DNA of 64,000 bases, from assembly GCA_029204225.1 (NCBI GenBank), contig CM055093.1, positions 30,951,777 through 31,015,776 of the forward strand. Reading direction: 5' to 3'. Below the pieces are notes generated by a model. That model searched no databases, was not told the DNA's origin, and worked only from the letters and a program-made list of their open reading frames with translations. The stretch is from Diphasiastrum complanatum. Its lineage: Eukaryota; Streptophyta; Lycopodiopsida; Lycopodiales; Lycopodiaceae. Shown one piece after another: positions 20,721 to 31,486 of this stretch (positions are counted from its first letter, which is position 1; each line of letters opens with the position of its first letter). A program made the position numbers and the translations under genes.

Positions 20721-23385
20721 TGTTGTCATGTTGGCCGAGAAGAGCAAGATATCTACCTTTACTTTATGGCACAAAAGACTTGGACATGTCAACTCGGGTT
20801 CCATGGAGGCTATGATCAAGGAGGAGTATGCTTTAGGCCTACCAAGGTCTATTGGAAAGGAAGACAAGGTTTGTGAAGCTTGTGCCTTATCCAAGGCACA
20901 TAAGAAGGTGTTTCCTAACTCCATCACAAAGTCATCTCATCCTCTTGAACTCATACACTCGGATGTGCACATTGCTAGCACCAAATCTAATGGAGGTTCA
21001 TCCATGTTTTTAACCTTCATTGATGACTACTCAAGATATTGTTGGGTGTTCTTACTTTCCTTCAAGTCTCAAGTATTTGATACTTTTGTAAAGTTCAAGT
21101 TGTTTGTGGAAAAGCATCATAATCATAGCATCAAGATTCTTAGAAGTGACAATGGTGGAGAATTCATCTCCAATGAGTTCAAGGCCTTTTGTGAGGAGGA
21201 AGGGATCAAGAAAGAGACTTCTTGTCCTTACACTCCTCAACAAAATGGAGTTGCTGAAAGAAGGAATAGAACATTATGTGAATGTTCTAAGGCTTTAAGA
21301 TTAGATGCTTGTTTGCCCAAATCCTTTTGGGGTGAGTCTCTTGTATGTGCAAACTACTTGATGAATAGGGTGTCTTGCAAAGCAATTGAAGGCAAAACTC
21401 CTTATGAGATGTTGTATGGAAAGAAACCCAATCTTAATCACTTGAAAGTTTTTGGGTGTATATGTTATGTGCATGTGCCATTGGAAACAAGAACCAAGGA
21501 GGATCCATCTTCCACAAGAGGGATCATGCTTGGATATGCAAGCTCAAGCAAGGGCTACAAAGTCTATCTCCCATCCTTGAACAAATTTGTTGTTTCAAGG
21601 GATGTCATCTTTGATGAACATCATATGCATATGCTTGAAGAAGGCTCAAGTGCTCCAACAATCAAGAAGAAGATGGCCGAGGAGCAAGATCTTGGTTTTG
21701 AGGAGGAGCTCATGGAGGAGCAAGCACCAAACCCACCTATCACACCAAGGAGATCTTCAAGGGCAAAAGTGGAGCCATCAAGGCTCACATATCAAGGCAA
21801 AGGACAGCAAGTTGAGGGTATCTCATCCACTTCTTATGCTTTATCTAGTTTTGAAGAACCGTCTAATGTTGAAGATGCATTGAACTCCAAAGAATGGTAT
21901 AAAGCTATGTTGGATGAGTATGATCCCTTGATTGAGAATGGAACTTGGTTGCTTGTTGAGAGACCTCAAAGGAATGTAATAGGATGCAAGTGGGTGAATG
22001 CAAATGGGAGTGTTAACAAACATAAAGCAAGATTAGTTGCAAAAGGTTATGCTCAAGAGAGAGGGATAGACTATGAGGAAACTTTTGCACCCGTGGCCAA
22101 GATGGTCACAATAAGACTAATCATTGCACTTGCATCACATTTTGGGTGGATTCTATGTCAAATGGATGTCTCTAATGCTTTCTTGAATGGTTTTTTGGAA
22201 GAGGATATCTATATGGAGCAGCCACAAGGATTCATCAAGCATGGAATGGAGAACAAAGTATGCCATCTCCAAAGAAGCATCTATGGCTTGAAGCAAGCCT
22301 CGAGATCTTGGAATTCAAGACTACATTGCTATCTTATTTCACTTTCTTTTGTTCAAAGTGAATATGATCCCACTCTTTACATTAAGTTTGATGATGTTGG
22401 TATTGTACTTTTACTCATTTATGTAGATGACATCATCATTAGTGGAAATAGTGTTGATGGTATTGAAAAAATCAAGATAGATCTATCCTTAGAGTTCAAG
22501 ATGGTAGATCTAGGGTGTCTTCACTTCATCTTAGGCATAGAAGTACTTAGAGGGTCTGATTTTATCTTTATAAGTCAAGTAAACTATGCTCAAAGTCTTT
22601 TGAAGAAGTTTAAGATGGAAGTATGCAAAAGTGTTGACACACCAATGGAGCAAGATGTAAAAGTGCCAAATGAAGATGATGAAAGATCCTTCATGGACAT
22701 CACTTTGTTTAGGCAACTTATAGGTTCCTTAATGTGGATCACTATAACTAGACCAGATCTTAGCTTTAGTGTATGTAGGTTGAGCCAATCCATGCAAAAG
22801 CCATTGAATATCCATTGGAAAAAGGCTAAGAGGATTCTAAGATACATCTCGGGTACATTGGATTTTGGGATTCTATATAGAGGAGATGTGATTAACCTTC
22901 ATGCATTTAGTGATTCAGATTTTGCAGGGGACAAGAGGGATAGGAAATCAACAAGTGCCTATTCAACTTTCATAGGAGAAGGTGTGGTTTCATGGCTTTC
23001 AAAAAAGCAAGAAACTATATCTCTATCTTCAACCGAGGCCGAGTACAAAGCTTTGACAACCACTACAAAGGAGGTACTTTGGATCAAGAGATTATTGGTG
23101 GAACTAAAGATCATGGATTCAGAGGAGGCACCAATCATCTACAATGACAATATATCAGCCCAACACCTTGCATCTAACCCAATCTTCCATGCAAGATCTA
23201 AGCACATTGAGATATGCCATCACTTTGTGAGAGAAATGGTGCAAGCCAAGGAGATTGCTTTGGAGCATGTTCCAAGCAATGAATGTGTAGCTGATCTACT
23301 TACTAAACCACTTCAAAAGACACCTTTTATGAAGTTCAGATCATCACTTGGAGTGATTAGTAAAGCAATGATTGAACCAAGCTAG
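20659..23385 (+). CDS. copia integrase - reverse transcriptase - RNase H
   Basis: The 908-codon ORF begins with about 25 residues that overlap the protease frame and continues as authentic pol. GAG-pre-integrase HHCC region: LWHKRLGHVN...CEAC. The integrase core has Asp in LIHSDVH (about 20958), Asp in LRSDNGGEF (about 21146) and Glu in NGVAERRNR (about 21255). Reverse transcriptase has KARLVAKGYAQ, QMDVSNAFLNG and the YVDD motif at 22420-22431. RNase H has SDSDFAGD, SLSSTEAEY and LLTKPLQ. All catalytic signatures appear intact. The only defects seen are the upstream frame breaks, which makes it the best-preserved mobile-element protein here. Confidence 0.95.
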   Translation: MANFISWMHLWILMLSFVDTNVVMLAEKSKISTFTLWHKRLGHVNSGSMEAMIKEEYALGLPRSIGKEDKVCEACALSKAHKKVFPNSITKSSHPLELIHSDVHIASTKSNGGSSMFLTFIDDYSRYCWVFLLSFKSQVFDTFVKFKLFVEKHHNHSIKILRSDNGGEFISNEFKAFCEEEGIKKETSCPYTPQQNGVAERRNRTLCECSKALRLDACLPKSFWGESLVCANYLMNRVSCKAIEGKTPYEMLYGKKPNLNHLKVFGCICYVHVPLETRTKEDPSSTRGIMLGYASSSKGYKVYLPSLNKFVVSRDVIFDEHHMHMLEEGSSAPTIKKKMAEEQDLGFEEELMEEQAPNPPITPRRSSRAKVEPSRLTYQGKGQQVEGISSTSYALSSFEEPSNVEDALNSKEWYKAMLDEYDPLIENGTWLLVERPQRNVIGCKWVNANGSVNKHKARLVAKGYAQERGIDYEETFAPVAKMVTIRLIIALASHFGWILCQMDVSNAFLNGFLEEDIYMEQPQGFIKHGMENKVCHLQRSIYGLKQASRSWNSRLHCYLISLSFVQSEYDPTLYIKFDDVGIVLLLIYVDDIIISGNSVDGIEKIKIDLSLEFKMVDLGCLHFILGIEVLRGSDFIFISQVNYAQSLLKKFKMEVCKSVDTPMEQDVKVPNEDDERSFMDITLFRQLIGSLMWITITRPDLSFSVCRLSQSMQKPLNIHWKKAKRILRYISGTLDFGILYRGDVINLHAFSDSDFAGDKRDRKSTSAYSTFIGEGVVSWLSKKQETISLSSTEAEYKALTTTTKEVLWIKRLLVELKIMDSEEAPIIYNDNISAQHLASNPIFHARSKHIEICHHFVREMVQAKEIALEHVPSNECVADLLTKPLQKTPFMKFRSSLGVISKAMIEPS
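20684..20727. repeat. 22-bp tandem duplication disrupting pol
   Basis: The unit ATTTGTGGATACTAATGTTG plus TC occurs twice with no differences. Because 22 is not a multiple of 3, the second copy shifts the frame between protease and integrase. Confidence 0.95.
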
Positions 23386-23399
23386 ATAGTGAGGAGGAG
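23386..23399 (+). other. Polypurine tract
   Basis: TAGTGAGGAGGAG lies immediately 5' of the 3' LTR, in the position of the plus-strand primer. Confidence 0.85.
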
Positions 23400-24081
23400 T
23401 GTTAAAAATTCACAATTCTAGCTTGACTAGTTTTGGTCATATGACTTGTAAATAGTTAGATGGTCATGATGTGGCTTGTCACACGTGCCAAATAGCATAG
23501 GATTCCATTCATAAGGATGTTCTCAAGTAGACCTAAGTGTGAGAACCTTTGGAATGAGTCCAAATTATGCTTAGATACAAGGGAGAAAAAATAGGAGCTA
23601 TTTTTGGTAATTTTTGCATTGTTGAGGGATCTCCAAGATTCCAACCCTAACTTGGTAGGGATGAAAGATCCACCAAAATTAGCATTAGGGATAGGTTTAG
23701 GGCTACTCATACCTGCCCAAAACCGTGATGGATCATGTATATATAGGTGATGATATCTCACCAAAATCAATTAAGCAATTTCATGTTTTTTCTCTCATAA
23801 TGGTGCAATTGCTCTCTATGTTCATAATTGTTTGAGTACTTGTGATTACTAATGATTATAGGATTGAATGTAGGTCTGGTGTACAGTACTCAGACTGTGG
23901 GAGGCCGTACTTTCACACGTGTGAAGCCTTCTTCAAGGATTTGGGCCATTTAGTGAGGTTCAAGCATAGATTTTTGATGGATTTTGATGGTTCAACTTGT
24001 GCTAATCTTATGAAATCATAATCTATTGTTTCCCTCATCATTTGAAGTGTTTTAGGATCCTTATTTGCTGTAATCTTTACA
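23400..24081 (+). repeat. 3' LTR of the recent copia
   Basis: 682 bp, differing from the 5' LTR at about four sites (for example near 23771, 23870, 24044 and 24075). Confidence 0.95.
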
Positions 24082-24562
24082 GAGACTGCATGCTCTATTC
24101 TAGCATTGTGCAATGACAGGAACAGATTCTTTTGGTGAGATATCTATCATCCATCTTAGATAGGTGAATTCATCTTCTAGATGCATTATCTGATTTCGTG
24201 ATTTGGTCTGAAATATGCTTATGAGTGCATCTCGCATCTCTCTGGCAATAGAAATTGATGCTAGGTCGAGGGTAATGATGTCTTCAATGGAAGAGACGAT
24301 GACTGCTACTGCTTTTTCGTTCTTCTCCTTCCATTCTCAAAGTTCTTTGCCTGTGGTTGTAGGAATCTCTTCGATGCCATCCACCCAGGTCCATCGAGCT
24401 TTTCCTCTCAGTATGATCGGAAGTCTTTACTTTCTAGGCCAAGAAATTCGACCCATCTGCCTCAAGGACTGTGCATATCTTTGATTGGATATTGTTCCTC
24501 GAAGCCATTGCTTGGTTGTAATCAACCTGTGTGGTTGTCGAACCAACCCCGCTCTAATATCA
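24082..24562 (-). pseudogene. Older copia: start of gag and primer-binding site
   Basis: Minus-strand frames near 24510 read ASRNNIQSKICTVLEADGSN-L-W, the copia gag start. A degenerate primer site TGATATTAGAGC lies at 24562-24551, next to an LTR. The gag resumes at 17934 beyond the younger copia. Frame breaks are present. Confidence 0.7.
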
Positions 24563-24563
24563 C

Positions 24564-24986
24564 TGATATGGAAATGCATCGCCGACTATAGAAAGTCATA
24601 GACTTCGAGTACTTCGAAGTCGGGACAATCGTGATTCACTGATGTGAGGCTCAGATGGAGTTGATCAAGTCGGGCGAAGCTACTGCTGCATGTCAAAGAT
24701 CAATCCTCCTTCGTGTTTCCCAGATCAGCACGTCAGTGTAAGAGAGGAGTTCTCTCTTACGAGTAAAACTAGCTACTGTTAATTCTATGTCTGTAATTGT
24801 GACAATGTGTGCCTGCTACTGCATGACTAACACACTTCCACTGTCCTGTCTGTATCCGCGATCTCCAATATATAACATGTTGGGTCTGATTACAAGATCT
24901 GATTAGCTAAGCATTACAAGATAGTTTAAGCTAGAAACATTAGCTAACTATGTCTTGCTACTTTGCTTAACTATATGGGCTTAACA
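24564..24986 (-). repeat. Probable 5' LTR of the older copia
   Basis: On the minus strand the segment runs from TGTTAAGCCCATATAG to CATATCA, followed after one base by a tRNA-Met-type primer site. It has TG...CA ends and is 423 bp. The matching 3' LTR is not seen, since the element is truncated near 17.1 kb. Confidence 0.6.
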
Positions 24987-24989
24987 ATT

Positions 24990-25490
24990 GAGTCGTGACA
25001 TTCAAACTATCACGCTCATCGAGCTTGATCTCGAAGTTGTCGTACACGACTTTTCGCATTTTTCGTCAATACTTCGAGCTTCGAGCTTTGCGGACTTTGT
25101 GGGTGATTACAATCTCCTTCGTTGCGGTTGTTGCGGTTTGTCTTCGTTGCCTTCGGGACTTTGGCCTTCGGCATTCGGCCTTCGTCCTGCAGCCTTCAAG
25201 ACTTCGGCCTTCGGCCTTCGTTGCCTTCGCTGCCTTCACAATTTTGACCGTATGCTGGTGTCTTGTGTTCCCTGGCGGTTTTCCTTGGCTTCGTTGGTCT
25301 TCGCAACTTTGACTCTGTGGTGTGCTTCTGTTGAAGCCATCTGCAGAACTTGGTGGTTGCCTATAGTGGCATTGCGGTTGCGGACGATTGCGGTTTCTAC
25401 CTGCGGGCAGTTCTCGTGTATTTCTGCAAATAATGGCTCACAAGCTAGCAAAGCTTTGTGGGTAGAAACTTCGTGTTTCTTCAATTAATA
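24990..25490. repeat. CTTCG-rich degenerate repeat
   Basis: Irregular repeats of CTTCGG, CCTTCGT and TTGCGGTTG dominate 25090-25260 and again 25270-25420. The 166-codon ORF across it is compositional and has no recognised domain. Confidence 0.6.
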
Positions 25491-25595
25491 TTTTCTTATT
25501 TGTGCTAGATATTAGACAATCGGCTTCTCATTAAAAGTAGTTCATACTTCATAGCAAAACAAAAGAAAACTATACAAGCTTGATCCGTCGTATCC

Positions 25596-25597
<2 letters not shown>

Positions 25598-25690
<93 letters not shown>
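25598..25690. repeat. (GA)n microsatellite, about 93 bp
   Basis: Pure AG repeat. Confidence 0.97.
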
Positions 25691-25692
<2 letters not shown>

Positions 25693-25699
25693 AGCCCGC

Positions 25700-26690
25700 C
25701 CTGACTCTAACGTATTAAAAACGCAAAAAACAGAGAGTTGAGATCTTTTAGCAACATGGAACAAGAGAAAGAAACGAACAACGTTAACCAAAACGTTAGA
25801 GGGGTGGGGGTTCGGGCTTGTCCTTTGTGAAACAAAAAAATAAAAATAGATCCCACATCACCCTAGTGTTAATTTGTAGAGTTTTTGGGGTTTTAATCTA
25901 ATAGAAATATAACATTGGCTATAATGTCACATAAGCTTAAAAGAGTGAAGTGATGGCATTCACTCTCACGAGTCCTAAAAGTCATACAAACCAACAAATG
26001 GGTATGAACTCACATTACTTAACACACCTTAGACAAGAATGAGATATCAACACAACACCATGAAATTATTGAAACTAGGTCTCTCTTTTTTTTCCCCAAG
26101 TCAGTAAAAGACTAGTATATTTGCACAAATGTAGAGTACTACATAAGAAAAGCTATACAAGACGATCAGTCAACACCCCGGAATCGAAGCTAACTAAAAA
26201 GGACCAAGCGCAAACCAAGTCATTTCACTAATAGGTATGGCTTCAAGCTTGCACCAAAGCCTGAAGCTCCATACTAGTTGCCATATTACGCATAGCTTAA
26301 CGATGGCTACAACAAATGAAATGCATCTGTGCAACTCCAACAATTCACGTCAAAGAGAACACGCAAAAAGCTTACATTGCCCGTGTCTATCAAACAAGTC
26401 CTAAAATTTTAATTGTCTACCTAATGGAGATGACAGAAGTCATGAACTATCTACCCTTAGAGCACAGCCAATAAACCCACATAGAAATTGTGGCCATGCC
26501 TGGAGAGGCTTAGTTTCCTAGAATCATATCCTTGGAAATTGGAACAAAGCATGCAGATAGAAAGTGATGATGCATATAGAAAGCAGCCATTTTCCAAGAT
26601 CCTCCGCCTAAATAGATTGGAAGCACCTAGATGGAAAGTTACTCTGCACAGAGACACGCTTCAGCTTGACTACAACTATAGTCTCGCTGC
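25700..26690. other. Gene-free stretch
   Basis: AT-rich sequence on both strands. No domain, exon pair or element terminus is recognised. Confidence 0.5.
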
Positions 26691-26692
26691 TC

Positions 26693-26923
26693 GCATAAGA
26701 AAGTATTACAAATTACTGAAAACTATCTGAACCTTCCATTGTCTAATGGATTACGCAGCTTAATCCTTCAAAATCTGTGCAATTTCTTGTATGCAAATAG
26801 CATAAGAAAGTATTACAGAATACCCAAAACCATCTCGACGGCCTAATCAAGTGTCAAATGAATTACGCGGCTTAATCCTTCAAAATCTGTGCAATTTCTT
26901 ATATGCAAACAGCACAAGAAGCT
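26693..26923. repeat. Tandem duplication, unit about 115 bp
   Basis: CATAAGAAAGTATTACA opens both units (about 26694 and 26808). Both contain GGCTTAATCCTTCAAAATCT (GCAGC in place of GCGGC just upstream in the first) and GTGCAATTTCTT. The two units are about 85-90% alike. Confidence 0.75.
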
Positions 26924-27010
26924 TTGTCTTCTTGCGGCTTTATCTGTCTCTCTCCCCCTCTAGTTACCGCTTCGGGGACTTATGTTATATTTCTTTGTTC
27001 TCAATGTTGA

Positions 27011-28039
27011 CAATGTTCTTATAAGTCTCTTATACATAAATGCATTACGGCTTCAGCAGGAGTACTGGGGCGGCAGCTTCTTGGCTCCAAGAAGAGGGCT
27101 AGCAACATGCGTATCGAGCTTATTCACAGAGACAATCTCACACTGTCCAATCTTGATGAATACACCAGGATTCAACTGGCAGTGCAGCGAAGCAACCATC
27201 GGGCCAGGCGTCTTGGATCCATGGCACGGGCCTTCTCCATGTCGAAGGATTCCCCACGTTTAATAGACTTCACAAGCCCCTTATCGTTATCATCAGAGAC
27301 GGCTGGAGTGTACTTGATGCAGTTGCAACTGGGCACGCCACTCACTAGCTTTCACGCAGCTGCGGACACGGGCAGCGATCTGGTATGGGTTCAGTGCCAG
27401 CCCTGCTATCAAACCAACGAGCCAATTTTTGATCCAAGCAGCTCCTCCTCCTATCCCCAGCTCTCATGCGACAGCCAGGACTGCCAGGCTCTAGGCAGTA
27501 TGGCAGTCTGTGGAGATTCCAATTGCCAGTATAACCAAGGCTATGGCGACGGATCTTACACCAGGGGTGATTTCTCCACAGAGACGATCACGATGATTAC
27601 CACCTCCGGAGGATCAGAGACCATTCCGTCGTTTGCATTCGGATGCGGCTACAGTAACAAAGGACTTTTCACGGCCAATGAAGGAGGCATCGTGGGTCTG
27701 GGCAGAGGTCCCATCTCTCTCATTTCCCAGCTAAGCCCTGTCATCCAGGAACAATTTTCCTATTGCCTGGTGAGCTTTGCTGATTCCAGCACCACCACCA
27801 GTCCACTCTTCCTTGGCTCTGTGGCAACACTTTCAGGATCCGGATCAATTGGGATCACTCCCATCCTCGACCTCGCTGTTCCATCATTCTACTACGTTGG
27901 CATCACTGGGATCGATGTGGGAGGATCAGCGCTTAGCATCCCCAGTAGCAGCTTCGACTCTTCCAGCGCTGGCACCATATTTGACTCCGGCACTACCTTG
28001 ACACTGCTGGAGGACCAGGCCTACTCCTTATGTAGATAG
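27011..28039 (+). pseudogene. A1-family aspartyl protease (nepenthesin-like), truncated
   Basis: The frame is open from 27011 and the first Met is at 27107. Visible domains: N-terminal lobe with the catalytic DTGSDLVWVQC (about 27365-27400), Cys-rich PCYQTNEPIFDPSSSSSY, CGDSNCQYNQGYGDGSYTRG and FGCGYSNKGLF. The C-terminal lobe begins with FYYVGITGIDVGG and reaches the second catalytic motif FDSGTTLTLLED (about 27980). The ORF stops about ten residues later, so roughly 100 residues of the second lobe are missing. A signal peptide is also absent, because the frame is closed upstream by a TGA at 27008. Plant relatives are secreted or vacuolar proteases. With both ends missing it is probably a pseudogene or an exon of a gene whose other exons I cannot find. 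Codon use is much more GC-rich than the neighbouring DNA, which suggests a once-functional gene. Confidence 0.85.
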
Positions 28040-28600
28040 CATCCATCGTGCATACAGAAATAAGATGCTCATCCATCAATTGCATGGGTTACACGTCCTT
28101 TTTTTTAAGCCTTCTTTGTGTTTTTGAGCAATGGCTCCTTTCTTGGTGACTACTTTCTTCATGATGCTGACTTGAGTTTCTATTATATATGCTGCTTCCC
28201 GAATATTGTTGAAAAAATCCTTCTTAAATGCCACAATCATGCCTTCCAACTTTTCAAAGGCCTTCTAAAAAGCAAATCCTAAACATTCTTTTATTTGCAA
28301 AATCATTAAATTACTATTAGATTTTCACAAAATCTACAAGGCGGAGTACCAACATCAACCCAAGACTATTGAAAAATCTCCCAAAAAGGAAAAATTGAGA
28401 ACGGGACTATTAGCACACCACTAAGGGAGGTAATACATTGGCTAGTAGTGGATTAGTAGAACCTTAAAAACCCAGTTTATTTCATGACGTCCAAATCTTC
28501 CAAAGCATAAAAAGCCTGCATACATGTTAGAAAGTGAGTACAACTTTGCCCCTAAGTTGAGAGTCTCCTACCAAAATGAAGCATACAATGAGCTGAGGTG
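28040..28600. other. Gene-free stretch
   Basis: No continuation of the protease frame and no recognisable exon or element end is seen. Confidence 0.5.
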
Positions 28601-28615
28601 GAGCCTCCTAGTGAC

Positions 28616-29990
28616 TCAGTTATTGCACGAGTTTGCCCAAAGATGGTTGCTACAATGAAAGAACTGGTGCTCGACAATATTGTCTTCCAATTGGCAAACT
28701 AGGCAAAGGCAATTAGCGAGAAAAGGCCTTTTGATGTGGAGGGGAAGATTAGAAGTAATCTCATAAGTAAGAGGGACCAAATGGTGGAGAATTTTATTTA
28801 CTAAACCCCAAGAGGGTCGAGCAATGACCAGTACGAGTTGAAGTAGCCAGGGAAGAGGGAAGAGTTGGCTCTTAGGTAATAGCGGGGTAGCTAAGGAGGG
28901 AAGGCTCCCACACAATAGGCGAGGAAGTATCGACAGAGAGGTGGAGATCAAGGCCTTAAAAGGAAGCGAGGTCAACCAAAGAACGTTCATCAATGGACAA
29001 ACAAACATCAGGCAGGAGTCCACAAAGGGGGACATGAACAAGGGTTGTAAGGCACTTGCCTACCAAAGCTAAACAAAGCCTCGAGTGAGACAAAAACCGT
29101 GAGGGTGATCATGGAGGAAAAGGAGAGGAGAAATAGATAGGTTTGGTCAATCGTAAAGAGGGCCTGAGGAAACCATAAAAAAGGGAAAAAAAAAGGTCAA
29201 GAAGGGTATAGCCAAGGCTATTAAGGACAACCCTTCAAGTGAAAGGAACTACCAAAGCTAAAAAGCTTGGCCAACGAGGGGGGGGAAGGCTAAGTAGGGA
29301 GAGAGCAATAACAACAAGAGACATAAAAGAGCGGAGAAGAAAATGCCAATGTTGCAAAGGAAAGAAGGACAGACAAGCAGTAGAGCACAAGGGATTTGTT
29401 CTTGAGGAGAGAGTCAAGAATGTCGAGTCTCCCATTAGCAACGAGGGTAGTGCATATATGAAAGTGGCATTTCCTGGCCCATAGAAAACGATTAATTCGA
29501 GGTAGTTTGGCAAGTCTACCAAGGAGTGTGTTGGTGTTGACAAAAACATCAGAGAAGAAGACCGGATAATCCGATAAGAACTTGGGCGCACAATGTCCAG
29601 AACTTTGGCGACAAAGGACATATAAGCGAGGTTCCTAAGGGATCAGCTTGAGGGTAAAGGAGTCCAAGAACCAATGAGAGCATTGGGCTGATGAAAGGTG
29701 TAGAGTTTATACCAAGAGGAATATCTAGCAAAAGGGTGATCGTCCCATGCTAGATGACATGAAGCCCCAAAGAGGCGACCCAAGAGAGAGCATGGGTAGC
29801 AACAACATGAAGCTTGGATTCGCCCCTTTTAAGGAGAGAAGATGAGCAATGGTAGATTTCAGAGAAAATGTGAAGGAGACAAAGAGCACACTACAAGAGA
29901 GCTGAGGGTTTCCAATGTTAATTTGTAATAGTTTCATAAAACATAGCCAAAAAAATGGGCACAAGGTTGGTCAGTGTCACGAGGCTTTCG
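28616..29990 (-). pseudogene. LINE-type retrotransposon remnant (zf-RVT end)
   Basis: Minus-strand frames from about 29990 to 28616 are broken. They end in LCLVCQLEDNIVEHQFFHC, which fits the C-x2-C...EH-F-HC zinc-binding pattern at the C terminus of plant L1-type reverse transcriptase ORFs (zf-RVT). Upstream frames (for example 29621-29235) are Leu/Ser rich and have lost recognisable RT motifs. The assignment rests mainly on the terminal motif. Confidence 0.45.
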
Positions 29991-29999
29991 GGCCTTGAC

Positions 30000-30300
30000 T
30001 GGTAGTGGTATAAGCCTTGGAAATTTAGGCTTAAGCATTGAGATTTTTTTTGGTACAAGCCTTGAAAATTTTTCTAGTAAAATCTTTAGAATAAGCGGAT
30101 TTTTTTCATGCAAAATTTTGAGGTATATGCCATGAGTGATGAAAAAACACTACCCTCGGTATAAGCGTTGGTATGTTATAGAATTGATTTTGAATATATT
30201 TTCATGAATATATGCTTCAACACATGGAATCTGCTTACATATCACAACAAAGATCATTTATAACAATGAAAATTAAAATGTGATAACATACAATATTATC
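30000..30300. other. AT-rich stretch with short internal repeats
   Basis: GGTA-AAGCCTTG(A/G)AAAT recurs near 30005, 30050 and 30160. No gene is seen. Confidence 0.4.
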
Positions 30301-30700
30301 ATGAACGTATTTGTGATGGCTGCCCCATCTACCAAACGCACTATGAGATGCATCTAGATGTTGAGAATTGATGTGGAAAAGTGCTTCTCGATGAGGTACA
30401 TTGCCTCAACTGAGTTTTGCCTTGCCTCTTGATGGAGGCTATAGTGGTATAATCTCCTTGGATGAAATATCTTTGCAATTGTAAGTACATGCAAATGAAG
30501 CAATAATTACATACTCACATGATTAGTTACATCATTTTATATCTATAAATGATCAAGATCATCTTATTTCAAGCTATAATTAGTCTAGAAGATAAAGTAA
30601 TTCAAATTGGATATGCATATATACCTCGCTAAACCACTGATTTTGTAGATTGCATTCCTAATGTCTTCTATCAAGAACTCTCTCAACACCAAGAGAATCA
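30300..30700 (-). pseudogene. CACTA-type transposon fragment (DUF4218-like)
   Basis: Minus-strand frames read LREFLIEDIRNAIYKISGLA near 30680-30620 and EAMYLIEKHFPTSILNI-stop-MHLIVRLVD near 30430-30330. These resemble the DUF4218 domain that follows the TNP2 transposase in plant En/Spm elements (LEK-FPPSFFDIM-HL-VHL). It is short and has a stop in frame. Confidence 0.55.
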
Positions 30701-30868
30701 CAAACTATATACATGAAAACAATGTGAGCGTTTTTATTTAAGATTCATAGATGAATTGATGCATGATATAAAACACATGATTAACGTCGAGCCAAAAAGG
30801 ACATGCTTACCTACAAGAACTTGTGCTAGTCATCATACCTTAGACCACTTAGCTTGTTGTCCCAAACT

Positions 30869-30930
30869 TGAAGTAAATCTGTGAAAAGGAAGGCCATCAG
30901 ATAGGCCTTCCTTTTCACAGATTTACTTCA
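30869..30930. repeat. Perfect 27-bp inverted repeat with 8-nt loop
   Basis: Arms 30869-30895 and 30904-30930 are exact reverse complements, separated by ATCAGATA. The right arm and its continuation to about 30947 match the Helitron Rep coding segment at 8545-8589 (TTTACTTCATGGATGGTGAT), so the hairpin is built from Helitron-derived sequence. Confidence 0.9.
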
Positions 30931-30949
30931 TGGATGGTGATGATTTTCA

Positions 30950-31480
30950 CCTAACTCGAGCGAAAAAGAGCCTATCGTACATACAATCTATCATTCCATA
31001 GTGAGGAGAGAGTTTTTTGAGAGCATATTGGAAATCTCGAATTTCCTCGACATTTGTCTTGTGATTTTGTGATGCAATTGTTAAGTAAAGTTGATTACAC
31101 TTAATCTCTGATAATAGGTTGTACTAGAGGCCGTAGCACACACGTGTGGGTCGGATTCCCATGTTTGATCATTGCTTTCGATTGCTCTTGATTGTGGATT
31201 CCTAGATTGCTATTCTAGATCAAGAAATTGGTGTAGTTTTGCAATAGATAAGTGTATCAATCAATCAATCATTCTTGGAGTCTTTTGTAGGCTCATTTAT
31301 GGGCCTTAATATTGTACTTTCAACAAGTATATATGACAATCACCATTCATTCCATTCTTTAGACTTCAAAGGAACTTCATTACAAAATTTGGCAAATGAA
31401 GTACAACATGTACCCCCCTCCCTCCCTCTCTCTAGCTTGCCTTTCCTCGTCCACAAAAATGAGCATTGATAGCTCCTTCT
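30950..31480. other. Gene-free stretch, possibly old LTR sequence
   Basis: GGCCGTAGCACACACGTGTG near 31130 resembles the GGCCGTAC-CACACGTGTG block of the 682-bp copia LTR. This could be a remnant LTR or leader of the copia fragment to the right. Weak evidence. Confidence 0.3.
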
Positions 31481-31486
31481 TTGCTC

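Larger units (their letters stand above)
17940..24081 (+). mobile_element. Ty1/copia LTR retrotransposon, near-intact and recent
   Basis: Two 682-bp LTRs (17940-18621 and 23400-24081, TG...CA) differ at about four positions by eye (about 0.6%). They are flanked by a 5-bp target duplication GAGAC (17935-17939 and 24082-24086). A primer-binding site TGGTATCAGAGCC (initiator tRNA-Met type) starts directly after the 5' LTR, and a purine-rich AGTGAGGAGGAG tract directly precedes the 3' LTR. Internal coding order is gag, protease, integrase, reverse transcriptase, RNase H, the copia order. Two frame breaks (about 20310 and 20684-20727) separate gag, protease and pol, so this copy is probably not autonomous. 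It sits inside the gag of an older, oppositely oriented copia. Confidence 0.97.

Noticed and set aside
28616-29964. A functional membrane protein from the Leu-rich minus-strand ORFs
   Set aside because: The frames are short and broken, and the end matches a LINE zinc-binding motif. Hydrophobicity reflects base composition.
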